6,379 nucleotides of DNA, taken from Gammaproteobacteria bacterium. GTDB taxonomy: Bacteria > Pseudomonadota > Gammaproteobacteria > SZUA-152. Position 1 is the stretch's first letter. Every line of letters starts with the position of its first letter. The notes below the pieces were generated by a model. That model ran no database searches, was not told the origin of the DNA, and worked only from the letters and a program-made list of their open reading frames with translations. The position numbers and the translations under genes were made by a program. The stretch is taken from assembly GCA_030599435.1 (NCBI GenBank), contig JAUVNZ010000097.1:1-6379 (forward strand), read 5' to 3'. Shown one piece after another: positions 1 to 6,127 of this stretch.

Positions 1-90
1 CGGGGACGACGAGGTTCTAAACTGCCACGAGGTTTCCAGAGAGTTGACGAAATTTGTGCTGATAACATGGATTCATCAGAAGAAGAATAA
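1..90 (+). CDS. parC: C-terminal end of a ParC-like DNA topoisomerase IV subunit A (partial)
   Basis: An open frame enters from the left edge and ends at TAA 88-90, giving 29 residues. They begin with a basic R-G-R-R-G-S stretch, continue L-P-R-G-F-Q-R-V-D, and end in an acidic S-S-E-E-E tail. This resembles, from memory, the extreme C-terminus of gammaproteobacterial ParC, where a basic R-R-G segment is followed by R-G-[LF]-Q-R-[IV]-D and an acidic Ser/Glu tail. ParC is the DNA-cleaving subunit of topoisomerase IV, which unlinks daughter chromosomes. Only the tail is visible: the catalytic domain and most of the C-terminal beta-propeller lie outside the window, so the name rests on a short match. 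The next gene starts 2 bases after the stop, so the two are probably co-transcribed. Confidence 0.6.
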   Translation, partial: RGRRGSKLPRGFQRVDEICADNMDSSEEE

Positions 91-92
91 CA

Positions 93-1898
93 ATGGCCCG
101 AAACTTTCTACAGCGGCTAACTCAGTTGTTATTGAAGTCGGGTAAAAAAGGAGATGTTCCCTCCAGGAGTTTTGAACTTAATCTGGATTTACCTGTTCTC
201 CGTCCTCAAAGCAGGCTAAAGACATCAAAAAATAATTTAAAACCCCCGATGGTTTTCTGGAAGGATTTAAATTCTCATCCTATAGAGTTATTACGTAATA
301 TTGAACGCTACCTGAGACGCGTTAACGTTGCTAAAATTTCTGAAAGCTTGCGTTCAGACTGGGTTGAGCAATCGTTATTGTATGCATGCCCTGCCATCCG
401 TAAAATTTACGCAGAACAATACAAATTAGATGCTTTGCCGGAAAGCCATGATCGCAGGGAAGGTTTGGTGGCAGCAATTAATGTATGCGGACAACTGGCT
501 ATTGGTTTTAAGCGACAGATTTTTAATGATTATTATCTTTCAGATTCCAAATATTCGAAAATTAGACCACGGATCAGGCTAAGTGCATTACGTGTTCTTG
601 AGCTTATCCGAATAGAACAACGGTTACGTTCGTTACGTTACCAAAAGTTACCGGAGTCAACTTGGCGCGAGTGCAACCGAATATTTTTTGCCATTGCGCA
701 ATGCGAGGACATTAAAGAGTCACATCAGGCATTGGCATGTATACAGGCTCAGCTTGATAGTAAAGCGAGAGAGCAGGGTCGTATCCAAGCTACAACAACC
801 TCGATGCGGCATATTTATTTGTCGATCCAGTTGTATGGTTTGATGGATACCAACTCATTATTTTCTCGAAATCTTCATATAATTGATGCTTATCTTGCTG
901 ATGTGATTGATGGTCTTGAAATGAATTCTGATGATGGCAGTCCATTGCAAATGGGCGAAATAATCATTTATTCAAATCAAAAAACAATTCCCTATTTTAA
1001 GCGTCAAAGTGATAACACTATAGTAAATGGAAGAAGTGTTGATGAGAGCACTATTTCTGAAATGGTGTTGGCTTTAAGGATAGATCTGGTTCCTTTGGAA
1101 TTATTATTGATAAAGGAACATAAAAAATTAATTGTATTATTTGAATCCGAGCTAGATGAGGGTAAGCGAGCAGTGACAAGCCAGGAAGATTTGGCTCGTT
1201 TGTCAATCGTTGATGTTATGTGCGGTAGACTTCGGTTGAAGCAGCGCAAGGAAATACGGGAGAATGTAGCAGGCCAGGAAATTATTTATGTGTATAACGG
1301 TTTTATGCCGGTATTCAAGTTCCTTGTAGAGACGTCGTATGAGGATGATGATGTTGAAAAGGAATTGGCAGATGATCACGAGCTTCGGGATGCTCTGGCT
1401 AGTCATTCAGCCCTGATAGCTTCTGGTGTTGAGGCTGTTTTTTTTGGAGAATGGTATGTTGTTGATAGGAGCGAAGGTGGTGTTCATATTAGGACACAGG
1501 AATCACAATTCACTACAGCTATGTTTGTTGGTCAACTTTTAACATTTAGTTATTCACGAGAAGAACTAAAAACTTCTGAATTAGGTTATGTAGCAAGATT
1601 GAGTCGTGGAAAAGTTGGTATAATTGAAGTAACTATCCAGGTTCTATCAAAGAATCCGGAGGCAACAGCAATTCAAAGTGAATTTTTAAGCAAAAATGAA
1701 ATGGCCTTGCCGGCAATTATTTTAAAAGATGAAAACACTGAAAAATCGCAAAGGATAGTTTTGCATCACAGTCATCATCTTCCTCCTGGGACAGTTATTC
1801 AGGTAGAGCGGGAAAGTGAGCAGTATGAATGTGTGGTTGCTGATATTATGCAAACACAGCGTGAGTTTATTGTATATGGTTTGAATTGCGTAGAATGA
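93..1898 (+). CDS. Paralog A: large protein with split PilZ-like C-terminal region (putative c-di-GMP receptor)
   Basis: The 601-residue protein has no visible signal peptide or membrane segment, so it is probably cytoplasmic. I do not recognise a named gene. Residues about 55-275 look all-helical. An island at 288-303 (G-E-I-I ... P-Y-F-K) and A-I-G-F-K at 136-140 recur in the - strand protein at 4091-5950, so the two are paralogs. In the C-terminal half, R385-K-E-I-R389 is followed by a beta-like strand and N-G-F (402-404), an acidic insert (about 412-453), then W-Y-V-V-D458-R-S-E-G-G463 and G-Y-V-A-R (498-502). R-x-x-x-R plus D-x-S-x-x-G is the c-di-GMP signature of PilZ domains, here separated by 69 residues. 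A last beta-rich part (about 535-600) contains a H-H-S-H-H cluster (558-562) and a P-P-G (564-566). The ATG at 93 lies 2 bases after the parC-like stop; its only Shine-Dalgarno candidate is the GAAGAAG within the Glu codons of that gene, suggesting translational coupling. Existence of the gene is near certain; c-di-GMP binding is inferred. Confidence 0.85.
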   Translation: MARNFLQRLTQLLLKSGKKGDVPSRSFELNLDLPVLRPQSRLKTSKNNLKPPMVFWKDLNSHPIELLRNIERYLRRVNVAKISESLRSDWVEQSLLYACPAIRKIYAEQYKLDALPESHDRREGLVAAINVCGQLAIGFKRQIFNDYYLSDSKYSKIRPRIRLSALRVLELIRIEQRLRSLRYQKLPESTWRECNRIFFAIAQCEDIKESHQALACIQAQLDSKAREQGRIQATTTSMRHIYLSIQLYGLMDTNSLFSRNLHIIDAYLADVIDGLEMNSDDGSPLQMGEIIIYSNQKTIPYFKRQSDNTIVNGRSVDESTISEMVLALRIDLVPLELLLIKEHKKLIVLFESELDEGKRAVTSQEDLARLSIVDVMCGRLRLKQRKEIRENVAGQEIIYVYNGFMPVFKFLVETSYEDDDVEKELADDHELRDALASHSALIASGVEAVFFGEWYVVDRSEGGVHIRTQESQFTTAMFVGQLLTFSYSREELKTSELGYVARLSRGKVGIIEVTIQVLSKNPEATAIQSEFLSKNEMALPAIILKDENTEKSQRIVLHHSHHLPPGTVIQVERESEQYECVVADIMQTQREFIVYGLNCVE

Positions 1899-1952
1899 TA
1901 GTTCTTACTTGTTTTAAGATTTATTTAGATTTTCTTTAGTCACATCTGGTAG
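1899..1952. other. Convergent intergenic gap with no clear terminator
   Basis: These 54 bases separate the stops of paralog A (+) and the FimX-like gene (-). The stretch is very AT-rich with T-runs on the + strand, but I see no GC-rich hairpin followed by a U-tract on either strand. The best local pairing is a weak GTAG/CTAC (4 bp) running into the end of the FimX-like gene. Termination here may be Rho-dependent, or the transcripts may overlap. Confidence 0.4.
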
Positions 1953-4028
1953 TTAGTCGCTACTGGTGAAATCGTAATCAAGCCCACCTTCAGGCTGTTG
2001 TAAATAATATCCCTGAATAAAGTTAACACCATGTTGCCATAATACGGCGAGGCAGGCGGGGTCTTGAACATGTTCCGCGATGGTCATAAAGCCATGCTCA
2101 ACACCAGCTTCGGCAATCTTCTTAATGGCTTCCTGACTTTCTTCGTTGCCCACATTAGCAATATGACTACCATCAATTTTCAAATAACTGGCTTTTATAT
2201 GCTTGAGATATGAAAGGTCAACGGAATCCTTGCCTACATGGTCAATTGCCAGATTGCATTGTAGTTGCTGTATACCGCTGGTAAAAGTTTTAACGTTCGT
2301 GAGATTTTCCAAAATATCCTGTTCACTAATTTCAAAAACAAAACAACTTCCATGTAAACGTGCAGCCTGTAATAACTTGCTTATCCAAACTAGCAGGCTT
2401 GGATCGCGCAGTGAATCGGAAGAAATTTTTATAAAAAACTGAAGCTCTTTGCCTATTTTTCTTTTTTCCAGAATGGATTTAGCAGAAGTTTTTATTACCC
2501 ATCGATCAATTTCTGTCATCAGCTGTGAACTTTGGGCCGCACCAAGAAACTCACCAGGCATAATGATAGTGTCATCCTGGTCAAGCAGTCGGATTAATAC
2601 TTCATAACGTTCCCCTGGCTCCGCGTGCAAGCTGGCGATAGGCTGGAAATGTAACTGGAATCTATTTTTCTTAAGAGCCAGTTTGATAAGAGTGACAATT
2701 CTTTTATCTGCTTCCTGGCTAGCAAGCTCATCTTCCAGTGAAAATACATGTACCTGGTTGCCCTGGTTTTCTTTAGCTACCCTGCACGCAGTTTCAGTCT
2801 GTAACAATAGTTTCTTGGCATTTTCCGCAGTTTCTGTAATACGGGTTACACCAATGCTGCATGTGGTAGTAACACTTTTATTGTCGACATCAAAAATTTT
2901 GTCAGCCATGCTCTGTCGAATTTGTTCTGCTAGTTCTTCTACTTTATCACTCTGTGAATCACACAACAAAATAGTAAATATCGTACCCGCATATCGCGCA
3001 ACGATTGAATCAGTTGATGTTGCCTCTTTAAGTAAGCTGGCAATATCTGCCAGAACCATATCACTGCCAGCAATTCCTAGTGAATCTTTCACGTTCATGA
3101 AATTATCCGGCTCAATATAGAGTAATGCACACTTATCTTCACCGCCTATAGAGCGGTCAAGGGCTTCCTGGGTTTGCTCCATGAAATATTGGTGATTGAA
3201 CAGACCTGTTTGCAGATCTTGTTGTTTGAGTAGCTGGATTTCTTTTTCAAGTTCTTTGTTGTCACTGCTACGATGAATCATTACTTGTGCGCAGGGTTCT
3301 CCGTCAATGCTTGCGCGAGAAAAGTCCATGTTGGCTACAAATTCTTTGCCATCCTCCCGGATAGCTTTGTATTCCAGAGTTTCTTCTGGGGGTTCATTAT
3401 CGCTAAGACTTCGTAAAATATCTTTGAAGCTTTGTTGTTGGTCTGGGGAGATAAGATCCATAATGGGAATGCTTTCAAGTTCTTCGATATCATCGTAACC
3501 AAAAATATCCTGGTAACTTTGGTTAGCATAAATGTGCATGCCTTCATGAATGTAAGCAATAGGATCTCTGGAGCTGTCAAGAAGAACCCGATTACGTTTT
3601 TCACTTTCGTTGTATAGACCTTTGCAATGGCGGTGGGCTCGACGTTCACGTAAATTGTCGATTTCACGATTTATGACAAACAGCAAATGTTCTTGTGCAG
3701 ATTCGGAAACAAAGTCAGCAGCACCTGCATCTAAATGCCCCATGATGATTGCATCTGTTGGCTCGCTGCCATTAACAATACAGGGGACGTCCTTGCCGGA
3801 TTTTTTTACCATGGCAATAGCCTGGATGGCGGAGAAGTCCCCAACTTGTTGTGCCGCTAACAATAAATCCCAGGTTTTTCCGTCAAGGGCTTCTTGCAGT
3901 TCATCGCTATTGTTAATGTGTTTGTAACGAACCGCAAAGCCGGCATTACGTAAAGCACTTGCCAGTGCTTCAGCATCATTAGCCGATTCTTCGAGTATTA
4001 ATGGGCGGATTACATTACCGTTATCCAA
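1953..4028 (-). CDS. fimX: FimX-like degenerate REC-PAS-GGDEF-EAL c-di-GMP receptor for type IV pilus control
   Basis: The 691-residue protein has the domain order and, from memory, the length of Pseudomonas aeruginosa FimX. Residues about 8-122 form a receiver-like domain: the beta3 phospho-acceptor Asp is replaced in W-D-L-L-L-A-A (53-59), and the Lys of the usual Y-L-T-K-P is lost (F-V-S-E-S, 106-110), so phosphorylation is not expected. A PAS domain spans about 144-255. The GGDEF domain (about 268-430) has A-G-T-I-F (347-351) instead of G-G-D-E-F and no R-x-x-D inhibitory site. The EAL domain (about 440-680) has E476-V-L, the variant known from FimX; the metal-ligand Asn is Lys534 in F-F-I-K-I-S, and D-D-F-G is D596-H-V-G. 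E569, K617, E652 and the Q-G-Y motif remain. Both enzymatic activities should be absent and c-di-GMP binding by the EVL domain retained. FimX acts at the cell pole with PilZ and the PilB motor in pilus assembly. The start is TTG at 4028-4026, behind AGGAG with a 7-base spacer. It lies 62 bases downstream of paralog B, probably in one operon. It could be a FimX-like paralog rather than the strict ortholog. Confidence 0.85.
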   Translation of the reverse strand: MDNGNVIRPLILEESANDAEALASALRNAGFAVRYKHINNSDELQEALDGKTWDLLLAAQQVGDFSAIQAIAMVKKSGKDVPCIVNGSEPTDAIIMGHLDAGAADFVSESAQEHLLFVINREIDNLRERRAHRHCKGLYNESEKRNRVLLDSSRDPIAYIHEGMHIYANQSYQDIFGYDDIEELESIPIMDLISPDQQQSFKDILRSLSDNEPPEETLEYKAIREDGKEFVANMDFSRASIDGEPCAQVMIHRSSDNKELEKEIQLLKQQDLQTGLFNHQYFMEQTQEALDRSIGGEDKCALLYIEPDNFMNVKDSLGIAGSDMVLADIASLLKEATSTDSIVARYAGTIFTILLCDSQSDKVEELAEQIRQSMADKIFDVDNKSVTTTCSIGVTRITETAENAKKLLLQTETACRVAKENQGNQVHVFSLEDELASQEADKRIVTLIKLALKKNRFQLHFQPIASLHAEPGERYEVLIRLLDQDDTIIMPGEFLGAAQSSQLMTEIDRWVIKTSAKSILEKRKIGKELQFFIKISSDSLRDPSLLVWISKLLQAARLHGSCFVFEISEQDILENLTNVKTFTSGIQQLQCNLAIDHVGKDSVDLSYLKHIKASYLKIDGSHIANVGNEESQEAIKKIAEAGVEHGFMTIAEHVQDPACLAVLWQHGVNFIQGYYLQQPEGGLDYDFTSSD

Positions 4029-4090
4029 AAAGTAGCTCCTAAATTTATTGTTAAGGCTATTTTAGGTAAAAATGTATGGAATAAATTCAG
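4029..4090 (-). other. 62-base AT-rich gap between paralog B and the FimX-like gene
   Basis: The spacer holds the FimX-like Shine-Dalgarno at its downstream end and is otherwise AT-rich. I see no terminator hairpin after the paralog B stop, which favours read-through transcription from B into the FimX-like gene. No convincing internal promoter was found. Confidence 0.45.
4036..4040 (-). promoter_or_regulatory. Shine-Dalgarno AGGAG fixing the TTG start of the FimX-like gene
   Basis: On the - strand AGGAG (4040-4036) is followed by a 7-base spacer and TTG at 4028-4026. The strong site and standard spacing support the rare TTG start. The receiver-like domain begins within the first ten residues from this start, so it costs no domain sequence. 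Confidence 0.75.
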
Positions 4091-5950
4091 TTAAATAAGG
4101 TTCCATACGGCATCAAATTCATCTTCGCTGCTGATGAAACCACTCTTTTTTTCGGGTTCCGTTTCTTTATTTTCGATCATTGAGAATTCAAACTGATTAA
4201 AAACACCAGTACTGTCCAGTTGTTTTGTTAATTTTATTCGTGAGAAACGGCCATGCACATTAGCAATAAGTTGATCGCCGATGCGATGCCATGCATGAGT
4301 AATAATCGTAGCTTGCTGATTGATGCCTGGTAAGTCTGGTAATACCAGGCTGCGTTGGTATTTTTCCGGCTGATCATCTTTCGGTAACGCAGTGGTAGCT
4401 ATAGCATCGGCACAGGGAGCTAATTTCTGTATGCCAAGTTCCAGGCCATTATTCCAGTTTTTAATTCGACGAATAACTCCAATACTTAGCTGTGTACTGT
4501 TGGGAACGATATTATCTCTTATGCCAACGAGTTCACCTACCTGGACTTTTTGAGAATCTTTGCCATAAGTAAGGTTGCCAAGAAGACAGTAACCGGCTGC
4601 ACTTTCGTTAATGCCTTTACAGGAAAGTGGTGAATATAAGGCTGCTTTCTTATGTAAACTATCATCGTCATTGTCTACAGTACTAAAGCTGAATATTGGG
4701 TTGCTAGCTCGATAGGTGACATCCGGATCCCAGACATCAGGCGTGTGATCATCAAGATTGCTAATACCAAATACTGGGGCGCTTGTGAAATTGGCCATAT
4801 CATCGATTACTGCATCTTCAGTTGAGTCAGCCTGAGAATTTTCAGGCTGTATTGATTCTGTGGCAGTGGGGCATGGCTGAGCATCATCTTCTAATAACGG
4901 GCGGACGATTTCATCAATATAATGATGAGTGGCACTTAATCCCAATGTAATTGCAGTTTCGTTACTTTTCGTTGTTCGTGAAAATGCGCGGTGTGAGTTG
5001 CCGCTCCAGGTTTGTATCAGTAGTTTTCGTACATTTTCTGGAATACTAACAGGACTTCTTTCAGTTGTTGGTAAAGGCTGCTCAAATAATTTTGTTAACT
5101 CGCTGGCATCAATCACGCGATGAAAAGTAGGGTTGGCAGTACCGTCATTTCTGAAATAACCTGGTGCGGCATCAGAGTTTAAATTAATGATAAAGCCGTA
5201 TCCCTCATCATGAGTTTCGCTCAAGGGCAATATTTTACATGCAGATACCATGGATTCGAGAGTGACAAAAACAGATTCGGTAACTTGCTGGCGAAGTCGG
5301 TATGGGCCTGCCAGTGCGAGCAATAACGTTTGTTTGTAAATATCCGAAATGCTGCTTTCACTTGCAGGTTCTGTTTTTATATTATTTTTTACAGGAGTGT
5401 TCAGTAACTGGTTTTCTTCAGCGTACAGATAAAGGCGGTGTATCTGTAGCCAGATATGTTCTGGGTGTTGAATGTATATCTGATAAGAGCATAGCAATAT
5501 GTTGCTGAGGTATTGAATTGCACGATGAATACTATAGGTTAAGGTTTTGCTGCTAAGTTTTGAAAAGGCGGAATCGATCTTGTCTTCAACGATGGATTTA
5601 TATCCCAGAGCCATTTCGGAGTAGAGCTGTATAGCCAACTCCGCAATTTTCTGATTTTTAGGTGAAAGAGGCAGGTTTTGGGTGACGTAATGTTTTTTTA
5701 GAACACTGGTAATGTGAAAAACGGGAGTCCTGAAAATTTCCATTACCTTGAATCGGTCATGTGTTGAAATGCTGAGGCGGTTGACCTCTTTTAAAGCATT
5801 GAAAATACGCCTGGCACTTTCCCCCGTGTTAGCCATAGGTAGCGCAGCCACCCAGGCTTCAACCTGTCGGGGTTTAGTGTCAAATGAGCCTGACATTGGT
5901 TTGGATTGCTCAGGAATATTAAGCAGACCTTCCGGCGTATTACCTTTCAC
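4091..5950 (-). CDS. Paralog B: large protein with split PilZ-like C-terminal region (putative c-di-GMP receptor)
   Basis: The protein is 619 residues from the chosen GTG at 5950-5948, which sits 5 bases after AGGAG. A GTG two codons upstream (5956-5954) is in frame, but its first base is the last base of that Shine-Dalgarno. There is no signal peptide or membrane segment, and I do not recognise a named gene. Residues about 35-235 are helical and match paralog A (A-L-G-Y-K at 114-118; the island G252-F-I-I ... Y-F266-R has spacing identical to A). The C-terminal half has R321-A-F-S-R325, then a strand ending in L-G-L. A long acidic, Ser/Thr-rich, probably flexible insert follows (about 352-430), then N448-E-S-A-A-G453, V-G-E-L-V-G-I (471-477) and G-V-I-R-R-I-K (491-497). 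These match the PilZ R-x-x-x-R and [DN]-x-S-x-x-G signatures, but 123 residues apart. A terminal beta-rich part (about 533-590) also aligns with A, and the extreme C-terminus is acidic. It lies between the end of epmB (177 bases) and the FimX-like gene (62 bases), all in one direction. The homology to A is clear; ligand and partner are inferred. Confidence 0.85.
   Translation of the reverse strand: MKGNTPEGLLNIPEQSKPMSGSFDTKPRQVEAWVAALPMANTGESARRIFNALKEVNRLSISTHDRFKVMEIFRTPVFHITSVLKKHYVTQNLPLSPKNQKIAELAIQLYSEMALGYKSIVEDKIDSAFSKLSSKTLTYSIHRAIQYLSNILLCSYQIYIQHPEHIWLQIHRLYLYAEENQLLNTPVKNNIKTEPASESSISDIYKQTLLLALAGPYRLRQQVTESVFVTLESMVSACKILPLSETHDEGYGFIINLNSDAAPGYFRNDGTANPTFHRVIDASELTKLFEQPLPTTERSPVSIPENVRKLLIQTWSGNSHRAFSRTTKSNETAITLGLSATHHYIDEIVRPLLEDDAQPCPTATESIQPENSQADSTEDAVIDDMANFTSAPVFGISNLDDHTPDVWDPDVTYRASNPIFSFSTVDNDDDSLHKKAALYSPLSCKGINESAAGYCLLGNLTYGKDSQKVQVGELVGIRDNIVPNSTQLSIGVIRRIKNWNNGLELGIQKLAPCADAIATTALPKDDQPEKYQRSLVLPDLPGINQQATIITHAWHRIGDQLIANVHGRFSRIKLTKQLDSTGVFNQFEFSMIENKETEPEKKSGFISSEDEFDAVWNLI
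4325..4350. repeat. 8-bp inverted repeat with nested palindrome inside paralog B
   Basis: GCCTGGTA (4325-4332) and TACCAGGC (4343-4350) are exact reverse complements with a 10-base loop. The loop region also forms an overlapping 13-base palindrome, CTGGTA-A-TACCAG (4336-4348). It lies in codons of paralog B near L-P-D-L-P-G, so it may be coincidental coding sequence or a real mRNA hairpin. Confidence 0.35.
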
Positions 5951-5955
5951 TTGCA

Positions 5956-5960
5956 CTCCT
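5956..5960 (-). promoter_or_regulatory. Shine-Dalgarno AGGAG of paralog B, overlapping a stop codon
   Basis: AGGAG (5960-5956) is followed by five bases and GTG at 5950-5948. Its first two bases are the last two bases of the TAG stop (5961-5959) of the upstream small ORF. This placement decides the start of paralog B and is typical of genes coupled in translation. Confidence 0.65.
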
Positions 5961-6087
5961 AATAATATTGTCTAGTCCTGTTGTTCGTTTTCGTAGCCCT
6001 ATCCCTGTAGCCCATGAGTATACTTTGCTGCGGGCAAAAGACCATAGCAGCCCAATAAGGGACTGACTCTACGGGATATTTCGGCAT
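5959..6087 (-). CDS. Possible 42-residue small protein or leader peptide upstream of paralog B
   Basis: ATG at 6087-6085 is preceded by AAAGGGAG with an 8-base spacer, and the frame runs to TAG at 5961-5959. The product starts M-P-K-Y-P-V-E-S, has a central aromatic/hydrophobic part (Y-W-A-A-M-V-F, 11-17) with one Cys, and a basic, polar C-terminus ending R-T-R-Q-Y-Y. I recognise no family. It fills most of the gap between epmB and paralog B, begins 40 bases after the epmB stop, and its stop overlaps the paralog B Shine-Dalgarno. The same frame stays open upstream into epmB, but the ATG at 6087 is the start with a visible ribosome site. Evidence for coding is only the ribosome site and spacing. 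It could instead be a regulatory leader or a chance open frame; 42 codons can stay open by chance. Confidence 0.45.
   Translation of the reverse strand: MPKYPVESVPYWAAMVFCPQQSILMGYRDRATKTNNRTRQYY
5993..6013. repeat. Direct repeat GTAGCCC x2 with 7-base spacer
   Basis: GTAGCCC occurs at 5993-5999 and again at 6007-6013, with TATCCCT between, so copies start 14 bases apart. It lies about 40-65 bases upstream of paralog B and inside the possible small ORF. A tandem site could be an operator or RNA element, but 7-mers repeat by chance and no matching promoter is clear. Confidence 0.3.
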
Positions 6088-6095
6088 TATGGTGA

Positions 6096-6103
6096 CTCCC
6101 TTT
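6096..6103 (-). promoter_or_regulatory. Shine-Dalgarno AAAGGGAG before the small ORF
   Basis: On the - strand AAAGGGAG (6103-6096) precedes ATG 6087-6085 by eight bases. It is the main reason to take the small ORF seriously, since it is not inside epmB and nothing else nearby would use it. Confidence 0.5.
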
Positions 6104-6127
6104 AACTGATGGAGTATTGAGTAAATA

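Noticed and set aside
1899..1952. Bidirectional terminator between the convergent genes
   Set aside because: T-rich stretches exist, but no stable GC-rich stem precedes them on either strand.
2683..3120. 145-codon open frame on the + strand inside the FimX-like gene
   Set aside because: It is antisense to the well-supported GGDEF/EAL region, is Ser/Leu-rich as expected of an antisense shadow, and has no recognisable domain.
3335..3667. 110-codon open frame on the - strand within the FimX-like gene in another frame
   Set aside because: It overlaps the PAS-coding region, whose translation clearly matches a known domain; no family features are seen in the alternative frame.
4029..4090. Promoter-like TTTACC-N17-TAAATT on the - strand just before the FimX-like gene
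   Set aside because: Each hexamer matches the sigma70 consensus at only 4 of 6 positions, and transcription would begin in or after the Shine-Dalgarno, leaving no ribosome site. The region is AT-rich enough to give such matches by chance.
5954..5956. GTG at 5956 as start of paralog B
   Set aside because: It overlaps the last base of the only Shine-Dalgarno, leaving no spacer; the GTG at 5950 has a proper 5-base spacer.
5951..6127. c-di-GMP riboswitch (GEMM type) upstream of paralog B
   Set aside because: A GCAAAG and GC-rich segments recall the GEMM core, but I could not assemble the paired stems or the tetraloop-receptor arrangement, and much of the stretch reads as an ORF.
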